A DNA stretch of 64,000 bases from Bacteroides sp. M10 (GCF_014334015.1 NZ_CP060488.1:1260501-1324500); one strand, 5' to 3'. Shown: positions 1 to 10,222, counted from the first letter of the stretch. The notes: generated by a model from the sequence alone, not told the origin. Numbers and translations are program-made.

Positions 1-1401
1 TAGATTTTCCGAATTATAAAGAGTAGAGACATACGCATCTCTCCATCCATAACGCACATAGCGAGGAGAAGGAACTTCAGGAGAAGACAACCATACGCAA
101 CTACCTTTAATCTCTACTATTGCCTTGTAATACGTCATTCCATCTGAAGAAATCTCAAACTCATGATGAACTCCCTCCAATCGGAGTCCATGATAAGCAA
201 AATCAAACTCCGCCCTCAATTTCCCCTGTTCCAGAGTTAACCGCTTCAAAGAAGGAGACTGGCTCTTTATCTTTTGATGATAAGTATCAGATAAAGCAAT
301 CAAAGCCAATCGTTCTCCTACTGGTTTCTTTTTCCCGGGATGAATATTAGTTGAATCACCCAGATCAGCCGTAACAACCATACCAGAACTTGAAATCGTC
401 TGTAATGCCATAGACTGTACTTCAGCCAGTTCAGCCCACTTCTCCTTTTGATAACCCGGATATTGAAATGGAGCTATCTGCACATAATAAAAAGGCAGTT
501 TAGCCTTCCATTTTTTACGCCATGAGCTTACCAAATCTTTCATCATAGCAATATACCGTCCGGCATCTCCTACATTAGCTTCACCCTGATACCAAAGCCA
601 ACCACGAATCTTATAATCAATCAATGGATGGACCATCGCATTATACAGACTTGAAAGCATATTGTATTCCGGCTTCTCTTTTCCTTTCTCTACAGCTTCT
701 TGTAAGGTCTCATGCTCTGCTTTATAAAGAGGTTTTAAAGTCTCTGCATAAGGAATCCAACTCTGAATCGGGCTCCCTCCATAAGCATCAACAACTAAAC
801 CGACAGGAACATCCAAGCTGGAAAGTAATTTATGAGCAAAATAGTATCCCACAGCAGACAATCCTCCTACAGTCTGTGGGCTACAGACCTGCCATCCTTC
901 GGTTAAGACCTCATCTAATGCAGTAAAACTCTCATTACGTTGAACAGTCATAAAACGAATTCCCGGATAATCAGCAACAGCAATTTCCTCGTTTGCATTA
1001 TCAACATACAACCGCCATTGAGGATCATTTCTCATAATCATTTCCATATTGCTCTGCCCCGAACAAAACCAAACCTCTCCGATACAAATATTTTTCAGTA
1101 CTACAGTCTGTTCAGTATTAGCAATAGAAAGGTTATATGTCTGGTAGCTTCCAGCGGGAGTTGACAATTCTATCATCCATTTTCCGCAAGTATCTGCCTT
1201 TACAGTCTTCTCTTTCCTACTCCAAGAAGCAAGCACCTGAAGAGTGCTCCGAGGAGGAGCATATCCCCATATCTTGACCCGGCTCTTTTGCTGTAATACT
1301 AGATTATCAGTAAAAGCAGAAGCAAACCTCAAATGATCTTGAGCCTGCAAGAACAGGTAACTGCTACACAATATCATTATGAATGTACAAATACGTCTCA
1401 T
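1..1401 (-). CDS. Sialate O-acetylesterase-like SGNH esterase (3' end cut off)
   Basis: The frame is open from an ATG at 1401 to the window edge (467 codons, no stop), so the C-terminus is missing. A signal peptide of about 20 residues ends near LQAQ. The block GEVWFCSGQSNMEM places the expected catalytic serine at residue 117 (GQSN), and STNIHPGKK near residue 354 supplies the histidine, which is the sialate O-acetylesterase pattern. The family removes acetyl groups from sugars; in PULs its members often deacetylate plant or microbial polysaccharides rather than sialic acid. The gene starts 8 bp after the GH-A hydrolase stop and is probably the last or a late gene of the operon running down from SusC at 9,982. 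Its substrate cannot be told from sequence. Confidence 0.85.
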   Translation of the reverse strand, partial: MRRICTFIMILCSSYLFLQAQDHLRFASAFTDNLVLQQKSRVKIWGYAPPRSTLQVLASWSRKEKTVKADTCGKWMIELSTPAGSYQTYNLSIANTEQTVVLKNICIGEVWFCSGQSNMEMIMRNDPQWRLYVDNANEEIAVADYPGIRFMTVQRNESFTALDEVLTEGWQVCSPQTVGGLSAVGYYFAHKLLSSLDVPVGLVVDAYGGSPIQSWIPYAETLKPLYKAEHETLQEAVEKGKEKPEYNMLSSLYNAMVHPLIDYKIRGWLWYQGEANVGDAGRYIAMMKDLVSSWRKKWKAKLPFYYVQIAPFQYPGYQKEKWAELAEVQSMALQTISSSGMVVTADLGDSTNIHPGKKKPVGERLALIALSDTYHQKIKSQSPSLKRLTLEQGKLRAEFDFAYHGLRLEGVHHEFEISSDGMTYYKAIVEIKGSCVWLSSPEVPSPRYVRYGWRDAYVSTLYNSENL

Positions 1402-1409
1402 ACTTATTC

Positions 1410-2927
1410 TTACTCCATATTAGTGAGTAACATAAAAGATTGCGCTGGCAAATTAATCTCTCTTAGTTTTCCACCACTAAGATCGACTGTTTCACCTGCA
1501 TCTACAGGAGAAGCAAAACCATCCGCATCCACTGTACCAATAAAGTGAGCGCCTTGTTGAGATTGATATTTATAGGTTTTTATTCCTTGTAATAGTGCTC
1601 CATTTTCCATACCTAGATTGAATAAATAATCATTAGTACTGGAGTTCACAATAGCAATAGTCACTTTCCCATTCCTCATTCCCGCAATAGCGCGCAGGCC
1701 AGATTTCACAGGTTTAGGTAATGTCACGTCATAAATCGTACTCCCCGATGGAAAATAACGACAAAGTAAAGAAGTGGTATAGAACCACGGACGTATCTTT
1801 TCATCATCCGGATTATGGAATTTCTCACTTCCCAGAATATTCCAAAATCCCCATCGTTTCAACTTGGTTGAAGAAGAACTCCCGTCATCATTATACATAG
1901 CATCATCCAAATCCCAATAAGTCACTCCGCCAAAGCCTGCCAGCATTACCTGAATCGTCGCATCCGCCATATCTATTCCGTAGAAAGCATCATATACATG
2001 CATTTGTGAGTCATCAGCAGCAAATGGATCGGCCTTGATACGGCTGGCATTGGCTTTACCTAACGAGGAGGTCGCTGAATATTTAAATCCTAATTCCCCC
2101 ATAATGATAGGAGCATCAAGATTAGAAGCTGCTTTATAGGCTTTCAATAACTGTAAAAAAGAAGTTGTATGAACATCGTCATTATTAGGATAAGCATGTA
2201 TATCAAATGCCTTTACCTCTTCAGCCAGTTCGTTGCGCGTATTCACAACCCAAGAAGTCTCTGCAATGCTCCAGATGGCAACATCCGGTCCCATGATTTT
2301 GACCTTATCTGTGAGTTGCTTTTCGTTCATTTTTCTATAAAACTGCTGAATTATATTCTTCCATAATGGATAACTTCCTACAGTAGAAGACCAGTCTCCA
2401 TTAGGTTCATTGACTATTGTGTAATACTTGATGCAAGTAAACCCCTTCTCTTTAACCAAATAAGAAAGAAAATCAGTTGCATGATCCACCCATGTCGCAT
2501 CAATACCAGAGCCACCTACATGTCCCCATTCACCCAACTGCACCGTAATGCCTTTCTCCTGACAATAAGACAATATCTTACCCAGAACCGGGTCACTTTT
2601 TTCCGGACTGTATACTTCACCATTCATGTAGTTCCACCCCTGAGACACCATTATTCTAATTAAGGAAGGACGCATAAAAGAGACTCTCTTGAAGAGCGTA
2701 TTCCAATCCTGTTCAGATAGGGTAGCATTTCCTGTCCATGCATTTACAATATCATACCCACCCCATTGAGGCCCATTCCCCAAATAAGAATTCGTTAATA
2801 CTTTTTGGGTTACCAACAATGTATTCACATCCGGTTTCGGAACCGGAGGAGTATCACCTCCATTGTCTTTACCACAACCGGATAAAAACAGAACCAAACA
2901 TATCAATCCTTTTATTATATTCTTCAT
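1410..2927 (-). CDS. Clan GH-A glycoside hydrolase lipoprotein, family unassigned (paralogue 1)
   Basis: A 505-residue protein with a lipoprotein signal (LFLSGC, Cys18) and a short Pro-rich linker. The catalytic domain has clan GH-A hallmarks: the acid/base is probably Glu174 in IVNEPNGDW and the nucleophile Glu278 in IIMGELGF, at the ends of presumed strands 4 and 7 of a TIM barrel. A small all-beta C-terminal domain follows from about residue 415, as in GH30/GH39-like enzymes. It lies 2 bp from a paralogous gene upstream, and the two share SYLGNG, MRP..IR and NEPNGDWSS. I could not place it in a numbered family (GH5, GH30, GH39 and GH158 are all conceivable). It is probably anchored in the outer membrane and attacks the polymer imported by the SusC/SusD of this operon. 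Confidence 0.8.
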   Translation of the reverse strand: MKNIIKGLICLVLFLSGCGKDNGGDTPPVPKPDVNTLLVTQKVLTNSYLGNGPQWGGYDIVNAWTGNATLSEQDWNTLFKRVSFMRPSLIRIMVSQGWNYMNGEVYSPEKSDPVLGKILSYCQEKGITVQLGEWGHVGGSGIDATWVDHATDFLSYLVKEKGFTCIKYYTIVNEPNGDWSSTVGSYPLWKNIIQQFYRKMNEKQLTDKVKIMGPDVAIWSIAETSWVVNTRNELAEEVKAFDIHAYPNNDDVHTTSFLQLLKAYKAASNLDAPIIMGELGFKYSATSSLGKANASRIKADPFAADDSQMHVYDAFYGIDMADATIQVMLAGFGGVTYWDLDDAMYNDDGSSSSTKLKRWGFWNILGSEKFHNPDDEKIRPWFYTTSLLCRYFPSGSTIYDVTLPKPVKSGLRAIAGMRNGKVTIAIVNSSTNDYLFNLGMENGALLQGIKTYKYQSQQGAHFIGTVDADGFASPVDAGETVDLSGGKLREINLPAQSFMLLTNME

Positions 2928-2929
2928 AC

Positions 2930-4402
2930 CTATTCCATATTTGTATAAACCACTAATCCATCCGTCGGTAATTCAAGAAATAAACCTTTTTCCAGATTTA
3001 GCTTTATTCCCGTAACATTCGGTAACTGCTTACAATCACCCTCCTTCAATATTTCATTCTCAATATAATTGTACTGACGAATATCTTCCAAGACAGGCAA
3101 TGAGTTACTCTTGAATAAAACAGTTCTCTCTTGACCGGAAACATTAACTACTCCAATAGTATATTTTCCTTTATGCTCTACTGCAACGGCACGAACTCCT
3201 TTATCTTCTCCCGTCTCTACCGCATAAACAGTACTTCCTTTCGGTATATATTTAGACAAAAGCGACCAGGCATAATAAGAAGGACGAACCTCTTCTTCCT
3301 TAGCGCCACCAAAATATTCTTCACCCAAGATATTCCAGAACCCCCATATTTTCAATTTGTCAGGTCCTTCCTCTGTCTTAGAGTGCATAGCATCATCCAA
3401 CATCCAAATCAAGGCTCCAGAAAATCCTTCATTCATAGTCTGAAACAACGCATCTGCCATATCGATCCCATAGAAATGATCATAGACAAACATCTGCGAG
3501 TCCTCACGCGAAGCGTGTGGAACTTTGGAAATACGTTCGTTATTCTCCTTTTCTAACAAAGTATCTGTTTTTAAAAATTTCAATCCGATCTCCCCCATAA
3601 TAATTTGACTTCCTTGAGGTACTCTTTCTTTATAAGCACGAATTATCTTCGAATACTCCCCAGAATTAACAGTCGACTTTGGAGGATACGTATGAATATC
3701 ATAAAGTTTAATAGCCTCATTAAACCGGGTAGCACAACTGTCTATCCACCAAGCTTCCGATTGATCCCAAATAGCAGCATCCGGCCCGGCCAATCCCACT
3801 TTATCAGCAAGTCCGTAATCATGCATCCGGCGGTCAAAATAACGAATGGCCCGTGCCCAAAGATCATAATTGGCCTGATTAGAGGACCAGTCACCATTCG
3901 GTTCATTTATCATATTATAGTATTTGATGCAATCATATCCTTTACGGTTGACCAGAAAATCTGCATAACGTGCTGCATTAGAAAGCATGAAAGTATCAAT
4001 CCGGTTAGTTACCGGATCCACCATTCTACCTCCCCAGTCACCCATCATCACAGTAATACCCCGTTCCTGGCAATAGGTAAGAATTTTACTGACCTGATCG
4101 AAATCATACATCTCATCCAGTTTCCCATTCTTCAGATAATCTGTAGTATACACCATCATCCGGATAAACTGGGGACGCATGTGATCAAGACGTGCATAAA
4201 GTTTATTCCAGTCTGACTCGGAAATGGTAACACGCCCATTTCCATAATCCAACTGGTAAGGGTCCCATTGTACCCCATTACCTAAATAAGAAGTGCTGAT
4301 AATACTATCTTTGTTTATCCTGAAAATCACTTCCGCATTTTGTACCGGCTTCTGACAGCCGATACAAAACAACAGAAATAATATTTGTAACAGAACTTTC
4401 AT
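2930..4402 (-). CDS. Clan GH-A glycoside hydrolase lipoprotein, family unassigned (paralogue 2)
   Basis: A 490-residue protein. I take the ATG at 4402 as start because it gives a compact lipoprotein signal (FLLFCIGC, Cys15) and begins 4 bp after the upstream stop; a start at 4450 would overlap the previous gene and put 16 polar residues before the signal. The probable acid/base is Glu167 in MINEPNGDW and the nucleophile Glu271 in IIMGEIGL. It is clearly a paralogue of the gene at 1410-2927 over its whole length, including the C-terminal beta domain. Keeping two adjacent copies in one operon suggests different linkages, side chains or endo/exo modes on the same polymer. The family number and substrate are not readable from the sequence. 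Confidence 0.8.
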   Translation of the reverse strand: MKVLLQILFLLFCIGCQKPVQNAEVIFRINKDSIISTSYLGNGVQWDPYQLDYGNGRVTISESDWNKLYARLDHMRPQFIRMMVYTTDYLKNGKLDEMYDFDQVSKILTYCQERGITVMMGDWGGRMVDPVTNRIDTFMLSNAARYADFLVNRKGYDCIKYYNMINEPNGDWSSNQANYDLWARAIRYFDRRMHDYGLADKVGLAGPDAAIWDQSEAWWIDSCATRFNEAIKLYDIHTYPPKSTVNSGEYSKIIRAYKERVPQGSQIIMGEIGLKFLKTDTLLEKENNERISKVPHASREDSQMFVYDHFYGIDMADALFQTMNEGFSGALIWMLDDAMHSKTEEGPDKLKIWGFWNILGEEYFGGAKEEEVRPSYYAWSLLSKYIPKGSTVYAVETGEDKGVRAVAVEHKGKYTIGVVNVSGQERTVLFKSNSLPVLEDIRQYNYIENEILKEGDCKQLPNVTGIKLNLEKGLFLELPTDGLVVYTNME

Positions 4403-4406
4403 AAAA

Positions 4407-5363
4407 TCATTGTTTTTTTCTGATTTGAACATAGAAATCCCAAGGAGCATAGACTATCTTATCATAAGCAGAGTAAATTGGTCCCCAATCACCAGCCGAT
4501 TTCAGATTGCCAAATTTCAAAGCACTATCCTGTATGGTAAGAGTCTTACCCCAATACACAATATCTCCACTGTTCACCAAACTGGCAACATACGTTTTAT
4601 CACCTTTTGTAAACGTTACGGTTTCCGTAGTATAGTCACGCACCCAATGGCTTGTACCCTGTGGTACTTTCCTATAATTATAATTCACATCAATCACAGT
4701 TTGCCCATCCGGCAAACCTCCGGCCCAAATAAAATCGGCAAATTTACCATCCACACCTGCATCATGGATACAAGTTCCATACGTCTGTCCGTTTTCGGTA
4801 ATTCCCTCAAAAGTAAATTCAAGCGTATTATCAAGCTCTGCTTTCACTCCGGTCTGCTCATTCCACCAAGATGGATCAGATGACAGATTCACAAAGTCAA
4901 CACCTCCATAATAAGGACCTGTTCCTCCAAATACATCCAATTCGTGAATCTCCCATTTTCCAACAAGTGATTCTACCAATGGAGTTACCCGAACCGTATA
5001 CTCCCGCTTCTCGCCAGACACAGCCGTTACAATTATTGTTGCAGAATGGCTGACAGGATCGAAATTCAACGCATCGCCGGAATTGACAGAAGAAGAAGCT
5101 TTATAAGAAACTTCCATCTTTTTAATTTTGATTGCCTGTGAAAAGTCTGGATTCACAATTGTCACTTCAACCGTACCTTTTGTAGGATCATCTACATTTA
5201 AGCTGATAGTAGCATCTCCCGCCTGATTCTCAAAAGTTAATCCCAATATTCTTCTCTCTTTATTCCAGTCACCTTCTTCCACCTCATCCAATGGATTGAC
5301 CTGGCAAGCTCCCAGCAAAAAAGCGGAAACAATAAGCCAATATATATATTGTAGTACTTTCAT
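4407..5363 (-). CDS. Surface glycan-binding lipoprotein (SusE-position)
   Basis: A 318-residue lipoprotein (FLLGAC, Cys20) with acidic residues soon after the cysteine, which favours display on the outer surface. Residues about 35-130 look like an Ig-type beta-sandwich of the kind found at the N-terminus of SusE-position proteins (pattern ending REYTVRVTP). The rest, about 135-318, is rich in aromatic residues and ends in a WDFYVQIRKK strand; it looks like a second beta-sandwich that could carry the glycan-binding face. It lies between susD (27 bp gap) and the hydrolase pair (4 bp gap), the usual place for a surface glycan-binding protein. No catalytic motif is visible. Binding specificity is unknown. 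Confidence 0.72.
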   Translation of the reverse strand: MKVLQYIYWLIVSAFLLGACQVNPLDEVEEGDWNKERRILGLTFENQAGDATISLNVDDPTKGTVEVTIVNPDFSQAIKIKKMEVSYKASSSVNSGDALNFDPVSHSATIIVTAVSGEKREYTVRVTPLVESLVGKWEIHELDVFGGTGPYYGGVDFVNLSSDPSWWNEQTGVKAELDNTLEFTFEGITENGQTYGTCIHDAGVDGKFADFIWAGGLPDGQTVIDVNYNYRKVPQGTSHWVRDYTTETVTFTKGDKTYVASLVNSGDIVYWGKTLTIQDSALKFGNLKSAGDWGPIYSAYDKIVYAPWDFYVQIRKKQ

Positions 5364-5390
5364 ATGATTACTCCATTAAAATTAAACGAA

Positions 5391-6914
5391 TCAATTACGT
5401 AAATTAGGATTTAAATCCACTTCTCGTTGAGGTATAGGATAGAATGCGGCTTCTGCTTCTGTAATACCTGCACTCTTCGCATTAGGATCCACTTTAGTCA
5501 CCATTGCCTTCCGTCGTAAATCATACAGGCGATTCCCCTCAAAAGCAAGCTCCCACGCACGTTCCCGGACAACCATATCACGGAATTCAGACACCGATGC
5601 AGGAGTCGGAATATTACCCAGTCCAGCACGCGCACGAATTCTTTGTAACCAGGCCCCATCATCACTTCCCTTAGCCTCTACATACATCAAAGCAATATCC
5701 GAAAAACGAAGCAAGTAAGGTTTTACACTTGACTTATCACCGGTATTACCCGTCACTTGATCAGGGTCAGTATATTTCAAAGTATACGGATAAGCCGAAG
5801 TGGCATATACCGAACCGTCAGCATTATAAATCTCGGTATTAATCAGGTCTGTACGACGCTTATCAGTTTCATCGTAGGTACGATAAAATGCCATATTGGT
5901 AGGGAACACCTCAAACCCGTAGTGGGAAGGATAAAGAGAGGAGCCTGCTTTCACATAAAAGTTGCCTCCATTATTATATGGCAGGAAAAGCATTCCTATC
6001 TTAGAATAATTACCCTCATTAAGACCTGTACGATCCATTGACATAATAAAGACATGTTCCGGTCCGTCAGGCTTGTTTACATCATATATATCCGCCAAAT
6101 TCTCCGAGAGTCCAAAATTGCACTCACCTCTTTGCGAAGCATCCAATACATTCTTTGCACAAGTGGCTGCATTCGCATACAAATCTTCCACCGAAGCAGC
6201 CATTTCCGTATAGTTGGCTACTCCGCTTTCCTTGGATGAAGCAGCGGTCAAATAAAGTTTAGCCATCAATCCTTGAGCTGCCGCTCTATTGGCACGTCCA
6301 GTCTTTTGAGTATAATCCAGTAATGATTCTGCCTGCTTCAAATCTTCCAGCATAAAATTATATATATCATCCATCGATTTAGCCATGGAAGGAGTTGTGC
6401 CGCTCACAGTCTGTACCATCTCTTTCTGCATAGGAACCAGGCCGAATACCTTCACCAAATTAAAGTGATTATATGCACGCAAAAAATAAGCTTCTCCAAG
6501 TATTCTGTCTTTAACTTCTTTCGGCAGTTCGCTCTGTTCCACGTTATATATCACGGCATTAGCCCGATTAATGGCAATATAACAATACTTGAAATATATC
6601 TGTAAAGTCTGATTATTGGCATTATCTGATATTTTCCACTCATCTAAAGCTTGCGCACCAGGGTTATTGGCATCTTCACCAGATTTCAAACTGACCGTTT
6701 CAGAAGCAGCTTCGCCGATATAATATATTCCCCGTGAATACTCCAGAAAGGTAAGTGCATTATAAGCATACATTAATGCAGACTCTGCATCTTCAGGAGT
6801 TTTATAAAAATTCTTTTCTGAATAAAATCCGTAAGGCGATTCACTTAAATCGCAGGACACAACTCCGACCATCAGAGTGCTCCATAGAAATATAGATAGT
6901 ATTTTAGTTCTCAT
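5391..6914 (-). CDS. SusD/RagB-family glycan-binding lipoprotein
   Basis: A 507-residue lipoprotein (GVVSC, Cys21) with the SusD pattern: an N-terminal segment including AESALMYAYNAL, then the helical TPR-like core (AYFLRAYNHFNLVKVFG near residue 145), and the typical C-terminal region with RERAWELAFEGNRLYDLRR and a final YPIPQREVDLNPNL. SusD proteins cap the SusC channel and hand glycans to it. It sits 11 bp downstream of the SusC gene, so the pair is co-transcribed. Family membership is very secure. The ligand is unknown because the binding site is not conserved between SusD proteins. Confidence 0.95.
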   Translation of the reverse strand: MRTKILSIFLWSTLMVGVVSCDLSESPYGFYSEKNFYKTPEDAESALMYAYNALTFLEYSRGIYYIGEAASETVSLKSGEDANNPGAQALDEWKISDNANNQTLQIYFKYCYIAINRANAVIYNVEQSELPKEVKDRILGEAYFLRAYNHFNLVKVFGLVPMQKEMVQTVSGTTPSMAKSMDDIYNFMLEDLKQAESLLDYTQKTGRANRAAAQGLMAKLYLTAASSKESGVANYTEMAASVEDLYANAATCAKNVLDASQRGECNFGLSENLADIYDVNKPDGPEHVFIMSMDRTGLNEGNYSKIGMLFLPYNNGGNFYVKAGSSLYPSHYGFEVFPTNMAFYRTYDETDKRRTDLINTEIYNADGSVYATSAYPYTLKYTDPDQVTGNTGDKSSVKPYLLRFSDIALMYVEAKGSDDGAWLQRIRARAGLGNIPTPASVSEFRDMVVRERAWELAFEGNRLYDLRRKAMVTKVDPNAKSAGITEAEAAFYPIPQREVDLNPNLRN

Positions 6915-6925
6915 AATGCTAGAAT

Positions 6926-9900
6926 TTAAAAAGTAATGTTCATACCTAGAGTAAACTTGCGGAAACGCGGATAACCTCCCCAGTAAATACCATCCAGTCC
7001 AACTTCCGGATCGTATCCGTCGAATGAAGTGAAGGTATACAGATTATTAATCGAACCATACAGACGAAGGCTGGAGACACCTTTACAAAGATGGTCAAAT
7101 GTATAACCAAAGTTTATATCCTGAATTCTCACAAACGAGCCATCGCGTACAAACCAGTCGGAAACTTTCGGAGTGCGGTTCTGGCGCAAACTCGGATATT
7201 CATTGTTCGGATTATCAACTGTCCAGCGTAAAGGCATTGTGGCAGGATTAGTCATTCCATATTGATAAAGCACATCATTACCAAATACTCCATTTAAGAA
7301 AATCGACAAATCAAATTTCTTATATTTAAAACTCAAATTCAAACTGGCTGTAAAATCAGGATTCGGATTACCGATGATTGTGCGATCCTTTTCATCCACC
7401 ACTCTATCATTATTAATATCCATGTATTTCAATTCACCGGCTTTCGCTTCATCACCACTCATCCCCGCCTCAATACCTTCGGCATTGGATTGAATAATTC
7501 CATTTGTCTTATAACCATAAAACACATTTAACGGCTGACCCACTGCAAGGATATTTACGCTACCTACAGGTTGTTCAGTAAGTGTAGCTCCTGTAAACTC
7601 GTATTGCATACCCGTATTCGGATCCACATTCAATCCTGATGACGCCACACTTCCCAAGCTCAAGACCTTACTTCTATTGCGGGAGAAAATAAATGTAGAA
7701 TTAAAAGAGAAATCTTTTGTACGTACAACATCAGCATCAATCGTAAACTCAAAACCACGATTCTGAACCTCACCATCATTCACCCACATTTTGTCATAAC
7801 CCGAAGACAAAGGCAAATAACGCTGACGCAACAAATCAAAAGTATGCTTCTTATACCAGTCGAATACCAAACGAATACGATTATCCAGCAAAGTCACATC
7901 AAATCCGAAATTCAGTTGACGGGTAGTTTCCCATTTCAAATCCTTATTAGGAATCCCTCCCCAATACTTGTATCGTCCGTCTGAACCATAAGATCCAATC
8001 ACATAACCAGGTCCGATAGCCGTATTCCATGCACCGTTATCATAATATTTTTCATTTCCATAACGACTTAATGTCTGATAAGGAGCAATCCCTTGGTTTC
8101 CAGAAATACCATAGCTAGCACGTAATTTTGCCTCATTAATAAACTTCAGATTAGACATGAACTTCTCATTATGCAACTTCCAAGCCAACGCTCCTGAAGG
8201 GAAACTAGCCCATTTGTTATTATCACCAAACTTAGAAGAACCATCTGAACGGAAAGTAGCAGTAAGCAAATACTTATCCATCCATGAAAAGTTGATCTTT
8301 CCATAGTAAGAGACAAGTTCTGATTCTGAAAATCCATTAGAAACCTGATTCTTTTGCGGATTTCCGGCTCCGATATTTTCATTACCCAACGACTCATTCA
8401 CAAAATCATAGCTATCCAAAGCAGAAGAACGCTCCATACTATACTTATATGAATAACCTGCCATTGCAGTTAAATGCCCATGCATTCCTAACATTCTATC
8501 ATAAGTCAGATAAGTTTCAGGAATAACATCCTGCCCATACCAATTGCCAATATAAGCATGACCATTATTGAAAGTACCATCTTCTGTATACTTCTTAGGA
8601 TTGTACAGGTCGTTCACCGTTGTACCATACTTATAATTTAGTTGACCTTTCCATGTCAATCCATCTATTATTTCCCATGTCGCCAACCAAGAAGAAAGTA
8701 CATCCATCCCCTGATTTTTGTTTTTGACAGTATTGGCTAAAGCAATCGGATTACCATAATCCGTAGGACTGGATTGATAATAATTCCCTTCTTCATCATA
8801 AACCGGGAACAGGGGATTTCTACCTATATCTCCACTATTTGCATTTCTCCAGTTCTTTGATAAAATATTAGATGTACGAATAGAAAAGTTCTTAAAAGCT
8901 TTATAGTCTACATCCAACTTTGCAGATAGTTTACGATAATTATCCTTAATATACGTCCCTCGATCATCGAAATAGTTCACACTTAAATTATAAATCAGTT
9001 TGTCATTTGCACCACTAATAGAAAGCGACGTGTTATTTGTAACAGGAGTACGCAAAATTTCATCATCCCAACGCGTGAAATAAGGCCATGCTCCACTTGA
9101 AATTTCTTCTACAGAAGGATAATATGTACCATTATCAGTTCTTCCGACATACAAAGGCAACTGCCCGGCATTCACTCTTGATTCATTATCCAGTTGTGCC
9201 ATCAATACAGGGTCACGCCACAAATTCAGTTTGGATGAGAATTGTGAAATGATTGTCTGATGTGAGAAATTAATATGAGTAGTGCCCTTACCTGCCTTTC
9301 TTGTAGTTACCATAATCACTCCATTAGCTCCGCGAGAACCATAAATAGAAGTAGATGAGGCATCTTTCAGCACTACTATATCGGCAATATCAGCCGGATT
9401 AATCTGCTTTAAGTCTGCCCCCTCTCCCAAAGGGAAACCATCTACTACTACCAATGGAGACTGCGTTCCATTAATTGAACTAATACCACGAACGATAAAT
9501 GCAGGATTACTGCCCGGCCCTTGCCCTGAATTCACGATTTGCAAACCGGCAACCCTTCCCTGCAAAGAACTGAAAACTGAATTGTTAGCAGGCAAATCTT
9601 CCAGTTTATCCATTTTTATTGTGGAAACAGAACCTGTCAAATCTCCCTTCTTCACACCACCATAACCCACAACTACAACCTCATTCAACTGCGCCACATC
9701 TTCCCTCAATACAAAATTTATTCGTGACTGATTAACGATCGCCTGTTCTGCCACATAACCAATAAAACTACATACCAGCGTTTGTCCCTTCTTTACAACA
9801 ATGGAAAATTCCCCATTCACATTAGAAAGAGCTCCATTTTGTGTCCCTTTTACAAGAATACTTGCTCCAGGTATAGGCTCCCCTTTATCATCCTTTACTG

Positions 9901-9982
9901 TCCCACTCAAATCAATTGTTTGAGCAAAGACCCCCATTGCAAAAATCAGCAATGGAATCATACACATAAATACCTTTTTCAT
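6926..9982 (-). CDS. SusC/RagA-family TonB-dependent transporter
   Basis: A 1,018-residue outer-membrane transporter. It has a signal peptide (about 1-20), a carboxypeptidase-D-regulatory-like domain (about 23-95), a TonB box region EVVVVGYG at residues 101-108, a plug domain with VDGFPL and SIYGSRGANGVIMVTT (about 115-230), and a large beta-barrel ending in an aromatic residue (NITF). There is no STN domain, so sigma/anti-sigma signalling is not expected; the nearby AraC-type gene is the more likely regulator. It is the first gene of the leftward operon, with a good -7 box at 10,034-10,041. It imports the oligosaccharides made by the surface enzymes of this PUL. Confidence 0.95.
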   Translation of the reverse strand: MKKVFMCMIPLLIFAMGVFAQTIDLSGTVKDDKGEPIPGASILVKGTQNGALSNVNGEFSIVVKKGQTLVCSFIGYVAEQAIVNQSRINFVLREDVAQLNEVVVVGYGGVKKGDLTGSVSTIKMDKLEDLPANNSVFSSLQGRVAGLQIVNSGQGPGSNPAFIVRGISSINGTQSPLVVVDGFPLGEGADLKQINPADIADIVVLKDASSTSIYGSRGANGVIMVTTRKAGKGTTHINFSHQTIISQFSSKLNLWRDPVLMAQLDNESRVNAGQLPLYVGRTDNGTYYPSVEEISSGAWPYFTRWDDEILRTPVTNNTSLSISGANDKLIYNLSVNYFDDRGTYIKDNYRKLSAKLDVDYKAFKNFSIRTSNILSKNWRNANSGDIGRNPLFPVYDEEGNYYQSSPTDYGNPIALANTVKNKNQGMDVLSSWLATWEIIDGLTWKGQLNYKYGTTVNDLYNPKKYTEDGTFNNGHAYIGNWYGQDVIPETYLTYDRMLGMHGHLTAMAGYSYKYSMERSSALDSYDFVNESLGNENIGAGNPQKNQVSNGFSESELVSYYGKINFSWMDKYLLTATFRSDGSSKFGDNNKWASFPSGALAWKLHNEKFMSNLKFINEAKLRASYGISGNQGIAPYQTLSRYGNEKYYDNGAWNTAIGPGYVIGSYGSDGRYKYWGGIPNKDLKWETTRQLNFGFDVTLLDNRIRLVFDWYKKHTFDLLRQRYLPLSSGYDKMWVNDGEVQNRGFEFTIDADVVRTKDFSFNSTFIFSRNRSKVLSLGSVASSGLNVDPNTGMQYEFTGATLTEQPVGSVNILAVGQPLNVFYGYKTNGIIQSNAEGIEAGMSGDEAKAGELKYMDINNDRVVDEKDRTIIGNPNPDFTASLNLSFKYKKFDLSIFLNGVFGNDVLYQYGMTNPATMPLRWTVDNPNNEYPSLRQNRTPKVSDWFVRDGSFVRIQDINFGYTFDHLCKGVSSLRLYGSINNLYTFTSFDGYDPEVGLDGIYWGGYPRFRKFTLGMNITF

Positions 9983-10033
9983 ATATATCCACTTTAAGTT
10001 AACACTTATACATGTTGATTATAGAATTCGGGG

Positions 10034-10041
10034 CAAATATA
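10034..10041 (-). promoter_or_regulatory. Bacteroides -7 box for the leftward susC operon
   Basis: The minus strand reads TATATTTG, an exact match to the Bacteroides -7 consensus TAnnTTTG, about 50 bp upstream of the susC ATG at 9982. No convincing -33 TTTG lies at 19-21 bp spacing, which suits an activator-dependent promoter. Confidence 0.6.
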
Positions 10042-10189
10042 TGAGGTTAAGTACAATTAGAATTCACTTTTTATGCTGATTTATAATACTTTCTTGAACA
10101 AAAAAATCCAATAAAACAATAAACCACTATATATCAAAGCTTTACAAATTGCATATTATAAATACCACTATAATATTATTTTGTTTTTT

Positions 10190-10222
10190 ATTGATATTAT
10201 ATTGAAATTATTGATAACTTTG
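10190..10222 (+). promoter_or_regulatory. Promoter of the AraC-type regulator gene
   Basis: ATTG at 10190-10193 and TAACTTTG at 10215-10222 with a 21-bp spacer fit the Bacteroides -33/-7 consensus. The initiation site would fall near 10,230, about 20 bp before the ATG at 10251. The 268-bp gap between the divergent genes is very AT-rich and holds nothing else I can name. Confidence 0.6.

Noticed and set aside
3605..4216. 203-codon plus-strand frame over the GH-A hydrolase at 2,930-4,402
   Set aside because: It is antisense to a gene with clear catalytic motifs and a paralogue, and has no domain of its own.
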